Positions 1 through 7,930 of a DNA stretch of 11,840 nucleotides are shown one piece after another. Every line of letters starts with the position of its first letter. Positions within the stretch are counted from its first letter, which is position 1. A program made the translations under genes and the position numbers. A model generated the notes under the pieces. It did no database searches. It worked only from the letters and a program-made list of their open reading frames with translations, and was not told where the DNA came from. Source of the stretch: DATJPR01 sp035506295 (GTDB lineage: Bacteria > Bacteroidota > Ignavibacteria > UBA10030 > UBA6906); assembly GCA_035506295.1 (NCBI GenBank), contig DATJPR010000240.1, positions 1 to 11,840 of the forward strand, given 5' to 3'.

Positions 1-1593
1 ATGCGCAGTGACCGGTTCTGTTGTGTTCAGTTCCGGAAGAATCCGTTTCGCGAGCTGCTTCCCCAACTCCACGCCCCACTGATCGAACGAATTGACATTC
101 CACACGATCCCCTGGGTGAAGATCTTGTGCTCGTAGAGCGCAATCAGCGCGCCGAGCGATGCCGGGGTAATGCGACGCATCATGATCGAGTTTGTGGGCT
201 TGTTCCCCTCGAAGACTTTGTGCGGGAGCACTGCTTCGAGCGCGGATCCGGTCATGCCGGACGCCGCGAGCTCTTTGCGGGCTTCGTCCCTGGTCTTGCC
301 GCGCATGAGCGCCTCCGTCTGGGCGAAGAAGTTCGAGAGGAGAATGCGGTGATGGTCCCCCACCGGATTGTGCGTTTCCACCGGCGCGATAAAATCCGCC
401 GGGATCATTTTCGTGCCCTGATGGATGAGCTGGTAAAAGGCGTGCTGACCGTTCGTTCCCGGCTCCCCCCAGATGACTGGACCCGTCTCATAGTCGACCT
501 TCGTCCCGTCCCGGGAAACTGATTTGCCGTTGCTCTCCATGTCGCCCTGCTGCAGATAGGCCGGCAGTCGATGAAGGTACTGATCGTACGGCAGGATGGC
601 GTGCGTTGAGGCGGAGAAAAAGTTGTTGTACCAGACGCCGAGAAGACCGAGAACCACCGGCATGTTCTTTTCGATCGGCGCCGTGCGGAAGTGTTCATCC
701 ATCACATGGGCCCCGCTGAGGAGCTCCTCGAACTTGTCCATGCCGATGGAGACGGCGATCGACAACCCGATCGCGGACCAGAGGGAGTACCTGCCGCCGA
801 CCCAGTCCCAGAATTCGAACATGTTGTTCGGGTCGATGCCGAACTTCCGCACTTCCGGCTCGTTGGTACTGAGCGCCACAAAATGCTTTGCAATCGCCGC
901 ATCGTCATGCGCGCTACTCAACAGCCACTCGCGCGCCGTCACCGCGTTTGTCAGCGTCTCCTGCGTCGTGAAGGTCTTCGACGCAATGATGAACAGCGTT
1001 CGCGCCGGGCGGAGGCGCTTCAAGGTCTCGACGATGTGTGTGCCATCGACGTTGGAAACGAAATGCGCGCGGAGATCGGAACGGCAGTAGGGCTTCAGCG
1101 CCTCGGTGACCATGACCGGTCCGAGGTCAGAGCCGCCGATACCGATATTCACGATATCGGTGATCGATTCGCCGGAATAGCCCTTCCACTTCCCGAGCCG
1201 CACGGCATCGCTGAACTCGCGCATGTGCCGGAGAACGGCATTGACCTCCGGCATCACGTCTTTTCCACCGACGAGAATCGGCCGGTTGGACCTATTCCGT
1301 AATGCGATATGGAGAACGGCCCTTTGCTCGGTCGAATTGATGAGCTCACCCCGGAACATCTTGTCCCGCCACTCCTCCACATGGCATTCCCTCGCAAGCC
1401 CGAAGAGAAGGCGCATGGTCTCTTCGGTGATTCTGTTCTTGGAGTAATCGAGCAGGAGACCGCAAGCTTCCAAAGAGAACCGTGAGAACCTGGCCGGATC
1501 CGCTGCAAACATGTCGCGCATGTGCATCGGCCGAATCGATTCAAAGTGTTTCAAAAGCAACTGCCAGGATGGAAGTGAGGTGGGTGAACCCAT
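1..1593 (-). CDS. pgi: Glucose-6-phosphate isomerase (3' end cut by window edge)
   Basis: Interconverts glucose 6-phosphate and fructose 6-phosphate in the cytoplasm (glycolysis/gluconeogenesis). The minus-strand frame stays open for 531 codons from ATG 1593 to the left edge, so only about the last 20 residues are missing compared with the usual ~550. The sugar-phosphate-binding stretch NIGIGGSDLGP is near residues 149-159. The first family signature (WDWVGGRYSLWSAIG) is at 262-276 and the second (NSFDQWGVELGK) at 501-512. By family alignment the catalytic residues are Glu353 (in GDMESNGK), His384 (in NGQHAF) and Lys512. The start was chosen because AAGGGAA lies just upstream of ATG 1593 and the N-terminus has normal family length. 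The gene lies 166 bp downstream of the dsbD-like gene on the same strand; hairpins in that gap suggest it may have its own promoter or be partly insulated. No missing key residue was seen. Confidence 0.97.
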   Translation of the reverse strand, partial: MGSPTSLPSWQLLLKHFESIRPMHMRDMFAADPARFSRFSLEACGLLLDYSKNRITEETMRLLFGLARECHVEEWRDKMFRGELINSTEQRAVLHIALRNRSNRPILVGGKDVMPEVNAVLRHMREFSDAVRLGKWKGYSGESITDIVNIGIGGSDLGPVMVTEALKPYCRSDLRAHFVSNVDGTHIVETLKRLRPARTLFIIASKTFTTQETLTNAVTAREWLLSSAHDDAAIAKHFVALSTNEPEVRKFGIDPNNMFEFWDWVGGRYSLWSAIGLSIAVSIGMDKFEELLSGAHVMDEHFRTAPIEKNMPVVLGLLGVWYNNFFSASTHAILPYDQYLHRLPAYLQQGDMESNGKSVSRDGTKVDYETGPVIWGEPGTNGQHAFYQLIHQGTKMIPADFIAPVETHNPVGDHHRILLSNFFAQTEALMRGKTRDEARKELAASGMTGSALEAVLPHKVFEGNKPTNSIMMRRITPASLGALIALYEHKIFTQGIVWNVNSFDQWGVELGKQLAKRILPELNTTEPVTAH

Positions 1594-1636
1594 CGCGATT
1601 CCCTTGGGATATACGGGGAATAATAACGAAATATTC

Positions 1637-1652
1637 GCTTGCTAACGCAAGC
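1637..1652 (-). terminator. Short GC-rich hairpin between dsbD-like gene and pgi
   Basis: A perfect 6-bp stem with a 4-base loop (GCTTGC, TAAC, GCAAGC on the plus strand). Read on the minus strand it is followed by GAATATTTCGTTATTATT, which is T-rich but broken. It could be a weak terminator for the dsbD-like transcript or a leader hairpin in the pgi mRNA, about 45 bases before its start codon. The interrupted T-tract makes termination uncertain. Confidence 0.3.
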
Positions 1653-1691
1653 AGTCGTTCATTTTCTCCTGAATGCTGCAAGAATCGACGA

Positions 1692-1729
1692 CATGAAGCG
1701 ACGTGAGAATTCCCATGCCGCGCTTCATG
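1692..1729. repeat. 9-bp perfect inverted repeat in the pgi upstream gap
   Basis: CATGAAGCG at 1692-1700 is the exact reverse complement of CGCTTCATG at 1721-1729, with a 20-base loop between them. It lies in the gap between the stop of the dsbD-like gene (1760) and the pgi start (1593). No T-run follows on either strand, so it does not look like a rho-independent terminator. It could be an mRNA processing or stability hairpin, a dyad operator, or chance. Confidence 0.45.
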
Positions 1730-1759
1730 ATAACCACAACAGTCATCAATTGGTGATAC

Positions 1760-3988
1760 TCAGCGCTGCCGTGATTCTGCCGCGACCACCGGTCTTACAC
1801 TCTTCTCCACCGCTTCAAGCAAAATGCTTTTGGTGATCACTTCAGGGAGCACGATCGGCTCGGTGGGTTTGCCCTGCGGGAATACAACGTAGAGGGGAAC
1901 GCCGGATCTTCCGAACTTCGAAAGCAGGCGCGTGATCTCCGGATTCCGGTTTGTCCAGTCGGCCCGGATAGGCACGATGCCGGACTCCTTGATCTTCGCG
2001 ATGACTTCAGGATCTGACAGCACGGTCTTTTCATTGACCTTGCAGGTGAGACACCATTCCGCGGTGAAGTCGATAAGGACGGGAGTGTTGGCGTCAAGCA
2101 GCGATTCGAGCCGGGACTTGTCGAACCCTTCCCACGAAATTCCTTCGCTCCCGGAAGAGGCCGGAACCGCCGAGACCCCTGCTTCGAGAACATCGCGTGC
2201 CGACATGACGTCGCCCATGGCCCCCCACCACCCGCCAACCACAACGACCGCCGCGATCAGCCAGACGACGATTGCGCGCGTCCGGCTCGAAGACAGCGTG
2301 AGGAATCTCCCGATCATCCAGCATGCAAAGCCAACGGTGAGGAGAAACGCGCCGGTCCAGACTACCGCCTCCATCCCGAGCTGTTTCCCGAGGATGTAGA
2401 GCAGCCAGAGCAGGGTGGCCATCATGAGAAAGCCCATGAACTGTTTGGCCGTCTCCATCCACGCACCGGGTTTCGGAAGGAACTTCATCCATGCAGGTTT
2501 CGACGTGAGGACGATATACGGGAGCGCCATGCCGACAGCAACGGTAGCGAAGATCAAGAGAATCCCCCACCAGGGCTGGGCGAAGGCGAAGCCGAGAGCG
2601 GTTCCGAGAAACGGCGCCGTGCACGGTGTCGCCAGGATAGTCGCGAAGACTCCTTCAAAGAAGGAAGGTGCATACCCGGTCTCCCCTTCGTGCTTCTGCA
2701 ACACGCTCCCCACACCCTCGAGGGCCCGCGCCGGCAATCTGATTTCAAACACGCCGAAAAGGCTGAGACCGAACGCGAAGACGATGGTCGCCATCACCAC
2801 GACAAACAGCGGTTCCTGGAATTGAAAGCCCCATCCCACGCGTTGACCGGCCGCCTGCAGGATGATTACGAAGAGAGCAAGAACAACAAAGGAGAAGAGG
2901 ATTCCCGATGAAAACGTCCAGCCCAGCTTCCTCACGCGGCGCGGATTGTCTCCGGCCATTTTCACAAGCCCAAAGATCTTCAGCGCGATGACCGGCAAAA
3001 CGCAAGGCATGATATTGAGAAGCAACCCGCCTACCAGAGCGAGGAGAAGATACACGAGAAGAGAGCCCTGCGATCCGGGAGAGACCGTGGCAAATTGTTG
3101 ATCGAGAATACCCTTGCCGGCGGAACCATTCGCGCCGCCTTCCGTCGACGAGAAAAATGTTGCCGGAAGTTCGGTTTGAAGATCAATCCCTTTCTTCACG
3201 CCTGCCGGCGAGGCAAACACAAGAACGCCATGAAAGTGAACTGCGCTGTCGATCTTTTCAAACGACGATACGGAGAGAGCAATGTTCGCCGACGAATCGC
3301 TGAGGCGGATGGAGGGCCTGCTGACCTGAGCATTCGGAATGGCGTCGGGATAGAAATCCACCGTGCCTGCAGCAGGAACCGAAGGGAAATCAACATCGAA
3401 CGTAATGGTCTTCGCGGAAGCCGATGCTCGAACCTTGAGCCCATCGGCAGCGGTGTGCGGTGGCGGGACCAGGGCTTCGTAGGCATCAAAGAGATCCCGG
3501 TGGTCGGGAGCGGCGGCGGCAGCAACAGGAAGTTCCAGCTGGACGGATGCAGCGCCGGGAACACACGTCGATTTGCATTCGAGCCAGGATACATCGGCAG
3601 CGAGCTTTAGTGTTGTTCCGGTCGGAATTCCCGAAGGCGGCGTGATCGGGACCAGAAGCATGGTCTGACCGCTGTAGCCATACGTAAGAACATCTCCCTC
3701 TTCAATGCTCTTTTGTGGGAGCGGCCATGCGATGGGACCTGCAACGAAGCCGGGGGGGAGTTTCCATTTGATCTCCGTCGCCAGTCCGGCATCTCCGGGA
3801 TTCTTCCAGTAGGTGTGCCACGCGGGATCCATGCGGAGAAGCAGTCCGACCGTAAATGGTTTTCCGGGAATGATGGCGTGGGAGTCTGCGAGGAGGGATA
3901 CTTGAGTGTGCGCGGCGAGGCACTCCCCGGGCAGGAATAGCGCCGCAACCAGGCTGCCCGCAACTACGATGCTCTGAAGAACCTTCAT
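1760..3988 (-). CDS. DsbD/ScsB-family protein-disulfide reductase with C-terminal thioredoxin domain
   Basis: Inner-membrane protein that passes electrons from cytoplasmic thioredoxin to periplasmic thiol proteins. The 742 residues run in family order. First comes a signal peptide (residues 1-26, probable cleavage after CLAA). Next is a periplasmic DsbC/DsbD-like domain (about 27-300) with a WLECKSTC pair, Cys138 and Cys142. The CcdA-like membrane core (about 308-590) carries NIMPCVLP (Cys329) and ATPCTAPF (Cys456). Last is a thioredoxin domain (about 620-735) with WCLTC, Cys646 and Cys649. All three cysteine pairs needed for the relay are present; Cys556 is an extra one in a membrane segment. 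It is longer than the E. coli DsbD I recall, because of the large N-terminal domain, so ScsB-like is the better subfamily label. The ribosome site before ATG 3988 is weak, but the signal peptide supports this start. No cytochrome c maturation or substrate gene is adjacent, so the partner is unknown. Confidence 0.93.
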   Translation of the reverse strand: MKVLQSIVVAGSLVAALFLPGECLAAHTQVSLLADSHAIIPGKPFTVGLLLRMDPAWHTYWKNPGDAGLATEIKWKLPPGFVAGPIAWPLPQKSIEEGDVLTYGYSGQTMLLVPITPPSGIPTGTTLKLAADVSWLECKSTCVPGAASVQLELPVAAAAAPDHRDLFDAYEALVPPPHTAADGLKVRASASAKTITFDVDFPSVPAAGTVDFYPDAIPNAQVSRPSIRLSDSSANIALSVSSFEKIDSAVHFHGVLVFASPAGVKKGIDLQTELPATFFSSTEGGANGSAGKGILDQQFATVSPGSQGSLLVYLLLALVGGLLLNIMPCVLPVIALKIFGLVKMAGDNPRRVRKLGWTFSSGILFSFVVLALFVIILQAAGQRVGWGFQFQEPLFVVVMATIVFAFGLSLFGVFEIRLPARALEGVGSVLQKHEGETGYAPSFFEGVFATILATPCTAPFLGTALGFAFAQPWWGILLIFATVAVGMALPYIVLTSKPAWMKFLPKPGAWMETAKQFMGFLMMATLLWLLYILGKQLGMEAVVWTGAFLLTVGFACWMIGRFLTLSSSRTRAIVVWLIAAVVVVGGWWGAMGDVMSARDVLEAGVSAVPASSGSEGISWEGFDKSRLESLLDANTPVLIDFTAEWCLTCKVNEKTVLSDPEVIAKIKESGIVPIRADWTNRNPEITRLLSKFGRSGVPLYVVFPQGKPTEPIVLPEVITKSILLEAVEKSVRPVVAAESRQR

Positions 3989-4039
3989 GTCTTGTGCTCT
4001 GTGTTTCGTTCCACACGCTGACCAATGATTCCGGTCAAT

Positions 4040-4192
4040 TCACTTCTCCGCTTTCTTGTCCGCGTCGTGGAGAAAACCTTTTCGCCAACGTTTCCGGACA
4101 AGAAACACCAGATACACGAACATGAGAAGCCCAATGACGCCAATGGCAATGAGGTTTTGCCCGATGAAATCTATACCCTCGTTCGATTGCAT
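4040..4192 (-). CDS. Small single-pass membrane protein (hypothetical)
   Basis: A 50-residue reading frame from ATG 4192 to TGA 4040. A short polar N-terminus (MQSNEGIDFIGQ) is followed by one strong hydrophobic helix (about residues 13-33, NLIAIGVIGLLMFVYLVFLV), then a basic stretch (RKRWRKGF) and a lysine-rich tail. By the positive-inside rule the C-terminus should be cytoplasmic. A GGTGG element about 5 bases before ATG 4192 is a possible ribosome site. A TTG start at 4267 would give 75 residues but adds an unconvincing N-terminus. The gene sits between trmH (stop 4271) and the dsbD-like gene (start 3988), all on one strand, so it is probably co-transcribed. I do not recognise a family. 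The small CcoQ/CcmD-like proteins linked to cytochrome biogenesis have a similar shape, but there is no sequence evidence for that link here. Confidence 0.55.
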   Translation of the reverse strand: MQSNEGIDFIGQNLIAIGVIGLLMFVYLVFLVRKRWRKGFLHDADKKAEK

Positions 4193-4270
4193 AGTGCCAC
4201 CGCTGGTCGGAACCAAGCCGCAATTGGTGAGACGAATGAATATAAGAACGGAAAGAGCCGTATTCAAACT

Positions 4271-4855
4271 TCAGCGCACCCGCCACGCATCCAACAGTGA
4301 TACGAGGGTTTCCTTAGAAAGTGTCGGGGCTTCATACATTCCGGCGATCTTTCGTTGACGGAAGGCCTCATAGAGGCTAACAGCGGCAGCGACGGAGACG
4401 TTCAAGCTCTGGATCATTCCCACCATGGGGATGTGGAAGTTCACATCCGCCTTGGACGCCGCCTCGTCGGAAACCCCCCGGTGCTCATTGCCGAAGACCA
4501 GCGCGACCTTGCCCGTAAGGTCCAAATCGTACAATCCGACGGCATCCGCAGCGAGATGGGTGGCACAAATCCGAAATCCCTCCTCATGGAGCACCTGGTA
4601 GCACTCGTCGACGGAGCGGTGGAGCCGCCGCTGGATCCACTTGCTGGCGCTCGAGGAGCTTTTCTTTCCGATCCGGGGAAAATTCTCGACGGTGTAGAGC
4701 AACTCCACCTGCAGGACTCCCACTGCATCGCAGGAGCGGAGCACGGCACTGACATTATGTGGATCATGGACGTTTTCGATGACCACGGTCAGTCCCGCCT
4801 GCCGTTGCCGCGCCACGCGCTGGAACTTCTCCCGCCGTCTCTCAGTCATCGCCAT
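4271..4855 (-). CDS. trmH: tRNA (guanosine-18-2'-O)-methyltransferase, SPOUT family
   Basis: Transfers a methyl group from S-adenosylmethionine to the 2'-OH of G18 in the tRNA D-loop. The 194-residue protein carries all three SpoU/TrmH motifs. Motif 1 is ENVHDPHNVSAVLRSCDAVGV (27-47), with Asn34 and the presumed catalytic Arg40. Motif 2 is LVFGNEHRGVSDE (119-131). Motif 3 is IPMVGMIQSLNVSVAAAVSLY (142-162), forming part of the trefoil-knot cofactor site. The ATHL-DAVG-D stretch and the run to AGMYE closely resemble E. coli TrmH, so G18 specificity is favoured over rRNA targets such as RlmB. The E. coli C-terminal extension is absent, as in shorter bacterial TrmH proteins. The start is ATG 4855, inside the end of the transporter gene, with AGG 7 bases upstream; ATG 4849, two codons later, is an alternative. 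The overlap suggests translational coupling. The same strand is open further upstream to 5275, but that is transporter sequence read in another frame. Confidence 0.92.
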   Translation of the reverse strand: MAMTERRREKFQRVARQRQAGLTVVIENVHDPHNVSAVLRSCDAVGVLQVELLYTVENFPRIGKKSSSSASKWIQRRLHRSVDECYQVLHEEGFRICATHLAADAVGLYDLDLTGKVALVFGNEHRGVSDEAASKADVNFHIPMVGMIQSLNVSVAAAVSLYEAFRQRKIAGMYEAPTLSKETLVSLLDAWRVR

Positions 4856-5768
4856 GATCGACCTGCGCTGGAGACTGTGCGAGGGCCATGCCGGGTTCAC
4901 GCCGGACCTGAAGAAGGACGATGGCAAGAACAACCAGCACGGCGCCGACCGTCTGGAGGCCGGCGAGACCTTCTCCCAGGACGATGGCCGCCGACGTAAT
5001 GGCAACGATCGGTTCCATCGTGCTTGTGATGATCGCTCTGGAGGGAACGACCATGCGTAGCCCGTTAAAATAGAGTGAATGGGGAATAAGGATGGAAAAG
5101 ATCGCGAGGACGAACAGTCCTTCCCACGGGTATCCGGCACCGTTGCCGGGGAAGAGCGTCCATGGCGGCCGCACGCAGAGCCAGAACAGCGAAGCGCCTG
5201 CGATCGAGTAGAACGTGACGCTCCAGAACGGATACATCCGCAAAAGCTTTCGGGTATAGACATTGAGAAAGGCAAAGCAGACGACAGACGCCAGGCCGGT
5301 CACGAGGCCGATCGGCGTGATTCGCAGAACCCTGGGGTCGTAGGCGCCGACAGCCAGGAAACAGCCGAAGAGCGAAAGAAGAGCTGCGCCCACCTTGATT
5401 GCCGTGAATCGCTCTTCACCGGCATGCACCGCATAGACGAGAACGAGCAACGGCGCCGTATATTGGATGAGGATCCCCGTCGCGACGGTGCTCTCTTTGA
5501 TGGTGAAGTAGTACGTGAAATTCGCGCCCGCAACGCCCAGGATGCCGGAGAGAAGGAATCGCCAGAGGTCGCGGAGACGTATCCGCAATGCTTCTCTTCT
5601 GAAGAAGAACAGGAACGGCAGGAGGATCAGCGCCGTGAAAGTCACGCGCGCCTGGACGATGACGACCGTATCGACGTTGTGGTTGATCAGGAACTTGGCG
5701 CCGGTGGCAGATGATCCCCAGAAGAACGCGGCTCCCAGGACCATCAGATACCCTTTGAATCCCTTCAT
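4842..5768 (-). CDS. EamA/DMT-superfamily transporter
   Basis: Predicted inner-membrane permease of the drug/metabolite transporter superfamily; the substrate cannot be read from sequence. The 308 residues contain about ten hydrophobic helices arranged as two EamA repeats. The first repeat (about 5-140) opens with GAAFFWGSSATGAKFLI and contains the typical ANFTYYFTIKESTVATGILIQ stretch. The second (about 150-290) contains the matching TSTMEPIVAITSAAIVLGE stretch. Length is normal for the family (~300). The ATG at 5766-5768 overlaps the TGA of the TPR gene in an ATGA arrangement, and its own end overlaps the start of trmH, so the three are probably translated from one message. The C-terminal tail after the last helix is short and hydrophilic. 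Family assignment is firm, substrate unknown. Confidence 0.92.
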   Translation of the reverse strand: MKGFKGYLMVLGAAFFWGSSATGAKFLINHNVDTVVIVQARVTFTALILLPFLFFFRREALRIRLRDLWRFLLSGILGVAGANFTYYFTIKESTVATGILIQYTAPLLVLVYAVHAGEERFTAIKVGAALLSLFGCFLAVGAYDPRVLRITPIGLVTGLASVVCFAFLNVYTRKLLRMYPFWSVTFYSIAGASLFWLCVRPPWTLFPGNGAGYPWEGLFVLAIFSILIPHSLYFNGLRMVVPSRAIITSTMEPIVAITSAAIVLGEGLAGLQTVGAVLVVLAIVLLQVRREPGMALAQSPAQVDHGDD

Positions 5769-6322
5769 TCGCTTTGGATTTTGTCGCCTCCCGGAGTGTC
5801 CGCCTCATCGGCCAATCTCCGGAAGTGTTCGCTCTGCCGGCTGTCGCCCGCCAGATTATAGAGGTGGCTCAGGCGTTTGTAGAGGCTGATCGGGTTCGAC
5901 ACATGGTCCAGTCCCTTTCGGACAAATTCGATCAGGGTCTGGAGCGGCGGGATGTTGAGATCGGGTTCGTAGCAGTCGCAGGCATCGAGATACGGATCCG
6001 GTTCGGCGGGCCGCGCAGCGGAGGCTTTCTGGTAGTAATTGATGGCAAGCTCGTAGTTGTCGGTCTCTCCCTGGGTCACTTCGAAGACGCTTGCCAGCCA
6101 GAGGTAGACATCATACGCGGCGTCAGGAATCTTCGCCGCGAGTTTTTCCCCGAACAGCCGGACTTCATCCACCGAGAGAGCATGGTTCCAGAACAGGAGG
6201 CGGTAGATCTCGATGTCCAGGACGTCTTGGTTCATCGCCGCCTGAAACGCGTCGAAAATCTCGTTGAAATCCGTGGAGCTGGCAAAGGACTTCCGGATCT
6301 CATCGAGCGTATACGTCCGCAC
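5765..6322 (-). CDS. TPR-repeat protein
   Basis: A soluble, helix-rich protein of about 185 residues with tetratricopeptide-like repeats, most likely a protein-interaction scaffold. Repeat-like pairs are visible around AAYDVYLWLASVFEV, then YELAINYYQKASAARPAEPDPYLDACDCYE, then ISLYKRLSHLYNLAGDSRQSEHFRRLADEA. The spaced Tyr/Leu/Ala pattern and the A-x-P turn fit TPR units. No signal peptide or membrane segment is seen. I chose the GTG at 6322 because GGGAG precedes it by about 7 bases; the in-frame TTG at 6349 would add nine residues and lacks a good ribosome site. Its stop codon overlaps the transporter start (ATGA). It is the first gene of the minus-strand block and divergent from citrate synthase. 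The partner is unknown and nothing ties it to a specific pathway. Confidence 0.82.
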   Translation of the reverse strand: MRTYTLDEIRKSFASSTDFNEIFDAFQAAMNQDVLDIEIYRLLFWNHALSVDEVRLFGEKLAAKIPDAAYDVYLWLASVFEVTQGETDNYELAINYYQKASAARPAEPDPYLDACDCYEPDLNIPPLQTLIEFVRKGLDHVSNPISLYKRLSHLYNLAGDSRQSEHFRRLADEADTPGGDKIQSE

Positions 6323-6624
6323 GGAAAGTCTCCCGTTGGCTGCAGTCAAACGGGCAGCAATCGCACCTGCGGGGCTTCGAGGGTGCCGATCGGCCTGTGA
6401 TAGGATCTTGCGGGAAGATACTGCGAGTCACCAAAACGGAATGCCGTAGAGGCGGCATCAATGTTGGAAAAATACGCAAGCACTACGTGAAAATCAACCG
6501 GCGCCGCGTGAACGCCGTCTTGTTTTTCAATCGCCAACTCGCTACGTTGCTCCCAGTCCAGGTTATTCCTGTTGTTTGCAACTCTTCCCCAAGTTCCTAC
6601 AACTCCAATCCTGGGAGATCCTAT
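6323..6624. other. Divergent intergenic spacer between TPR gene and citrate synthase
   Basis: About 300 bp that should hold the promoters of both flanking gene blocks. A 6-bp hairpin (ATGCCG 6441-6446, CGGCAT 6453-6458) lies in the middle. A loose sigma70-type candidate for citrate synthase is TTGTTT (6520-6525), 17 bases, TACGTT (6543-6548), but the match is only half of each box. A 63-codon minus-strand frame (6346-6537, TTG start) is open across the spacer. It lacks a properly placed ribosome site and resembles nothing I know, so I do not call it a gene. No RNA gene was recognised. Confidence 0.5.
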
Positions 6625-7926
6625 ATGACAGCCCTCTCAGCTTCGTCTCCAAACAGCAAGAATTCGTTGACGGTCCTCGACAATCGCACCGGCAAGCAAT
6701 ACGAGATCCCCATTGCGGACAACACCGTTCGGGCAATGGACTTCCGTCAAATAAAAACCGGACCGGAAGATTTCGGGCTCATGACCTACGACCCGGCATT
6801 CATGAATACGGCGTCATGCAAGAGCTCCATTACCTACATTGACGGCGACAAGGGAATCCTCCGCTACCGCGGATATCCTATTGAACAGCTCGCCGAGAAA
6901 TGTTCCTTCCTCGAAGTGGCATACCTCCTGATGCACGGCGAGCTTCCCAATGCGGCGCAACGAGACGAGTGGACGAAGAACATCACGGAGCACACGCACG
7001 TCCATGAGAATATGAAAAAGATCATTGACGGCTTCCAGCGTGATGCCCACCCGATGGGAACACTCATTGCGGCATTGGGTTCGCTTTCCACGCTGTACCC
7101 ATCGTCGAAGAATGTGGGGGACAGCAAGGAAGAACTGTTGAGCGCATACCGCCTCCTCGGGAAAACACCTGTCCTGGCGGCATACGGGTACCGTCATGGG
7201 AAAGGACTCTCGTACATCGACCCCGATGACACACTGAGCTACACCGCGAACTTCATGAACATGATGTTCCGGAAGAGCGGCCAGGACTATCGTCCCGACC
7301 CGGTCCTCGTGCGCGCGCTGGACATCCTGTTCATTTTGCAGGCCGATCATGAACAGAACTGCAGCACGAACACGATGCGGTGCGTCGGCAGCTCACGTGT
7401 CGATCCGTTCAGCGCTGCGGCCGGGGCGGCATGCGCGCTCTACGGCCCGCTGCACGGCGGTGCCAACGAAGCAGTCCTGAAGATGCTCGACGAGATCGAC
7501 TCCAAGGAGAGGATCCCGGGGTTCATTAAGGATGTGAAGGACGGGAAGGGAAAGCTGATGGGATTCGGACACCGGGTGTACAAGAATTTCGATCCGCGTG
7601 CGTCCATTATCAAGAAACTCGCCGACCAGGTCTTCGGCGTGACCGGGAGGAACCCCAAACTCGATATCGCGCTGGAGCTCGAGAGGATCGCCCTGCAGGA
7701 CGACTATTTCGTTTCGAGGAAGCTCTATCCCAACGTCGACTTCTATTCGGGACTCATCTACCAGGCGCTCGGCTTCCCGACGGAGTTCTTCACCGTCCTC
7801 TTCGCCATCGGCAGGATGAGCGGCTGGCTTGCACAGTGGGTTGAGCTGATCAAAGACTCCGAGCAGAAGATATCGAGGCCAAGGCAGATTTATACGGGGT
7901 ACGACAAGCGGGATCTTGGCAGGTGA
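6625..7926 (+). CDS. gltA: Citrate synthase (type II, GltA-like)
   Basis: Condenses oxaloacetate and acetyl-CoA to citrate, the entry step of the TCA cycle, in the cytoplasm. The 433 residues match the length of the hexameric GltA class. HEQNCSTNTMR (His242) and GPLHGGANEA (His277) are oxaloacetate-site motifs. GFGHRVYKNFDPRA (His316) is the family signature. VDFYSG contains Asp372. By E. coli alignment His277, His316 and Asp372 form the catalytic set. The N-terminal beta-rich domain of type II enzymes (about residues 13-60) is present. The start ATG 6625 has GGGAG 7 bases upstream; the frame is open back to 6397, but that stretch has no family similarity. It is transcribed alone: divergent from the TPR gene and followed by a terminator at 7992-8036. 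Whether NADH inhibits it cannot be judged here. Confidence 0.96.
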   Translation: MTALSASSPNSKNSLTVLDNRTGKQYEIPIADNTVRAMDFRQIKTGPEDFGLMTYDPAFMNTASCKSSITYIDGDKGILRYRGYPIEQLAEKCSFLEVAYLLMHGELPNAAQRDEWTKNITEHTHVHENMKKIIDGFQRDAHPMGTLIAALGSLSTLYPSSKNVGDSKEELLSAYRLLGKTPVLAAYGYRHGKGLSYIDPDDTLSYTANFMNMMFRKSGQDYRPDPVLVRALDILFILQADHEQNCSTNTMRCVGSSRVDPFSAAAGAACALYGPLHGGANEAVLKMLDEIDSKERIPGFIKDVKDGKGKLMGFGHRVYKNFDPRASIIKKLADQVFGVTGRNPKLDIALELERIALQDDYFVSRKLYPNVDFYSGLIYQALGFPTEFFTVLFAIGRMSGWLAQWVELIKDSEQKISRPRQIYTGYDKRDLGR

Positions 7927-7930
7927 TGAT

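Noticed and set aside
691..1302. 203-codon plus-strand frame
   Set aside because: Antisense to pgi, whose minus-strand frame carries all family motifs across this stretch.
3988..4040. TGACC...GGTCA inverted repeat before the dsbD-like gene
   Set aside because: Only a 5-bp stem with a 9-base loop; expected by chance.
4355..4999. 214-codon plus-strand frame
   Set aside because: Antisense to trmH and the transporter end; a codon-bias shadow.
5079..6400. Two plus-strand frames of about 210 codons (5079-5714, 5774-6400)
   Set aside because: They mirror the transporter and TPR genes, both well supported on the other strand.
6346..6537. 63-codon minus-strand frame upstream of the TPR gene
   Set aside because: TTG start, nearest purine-rich site too far upstream, no recognisable domain; lies in the promoter-bearing spacer.
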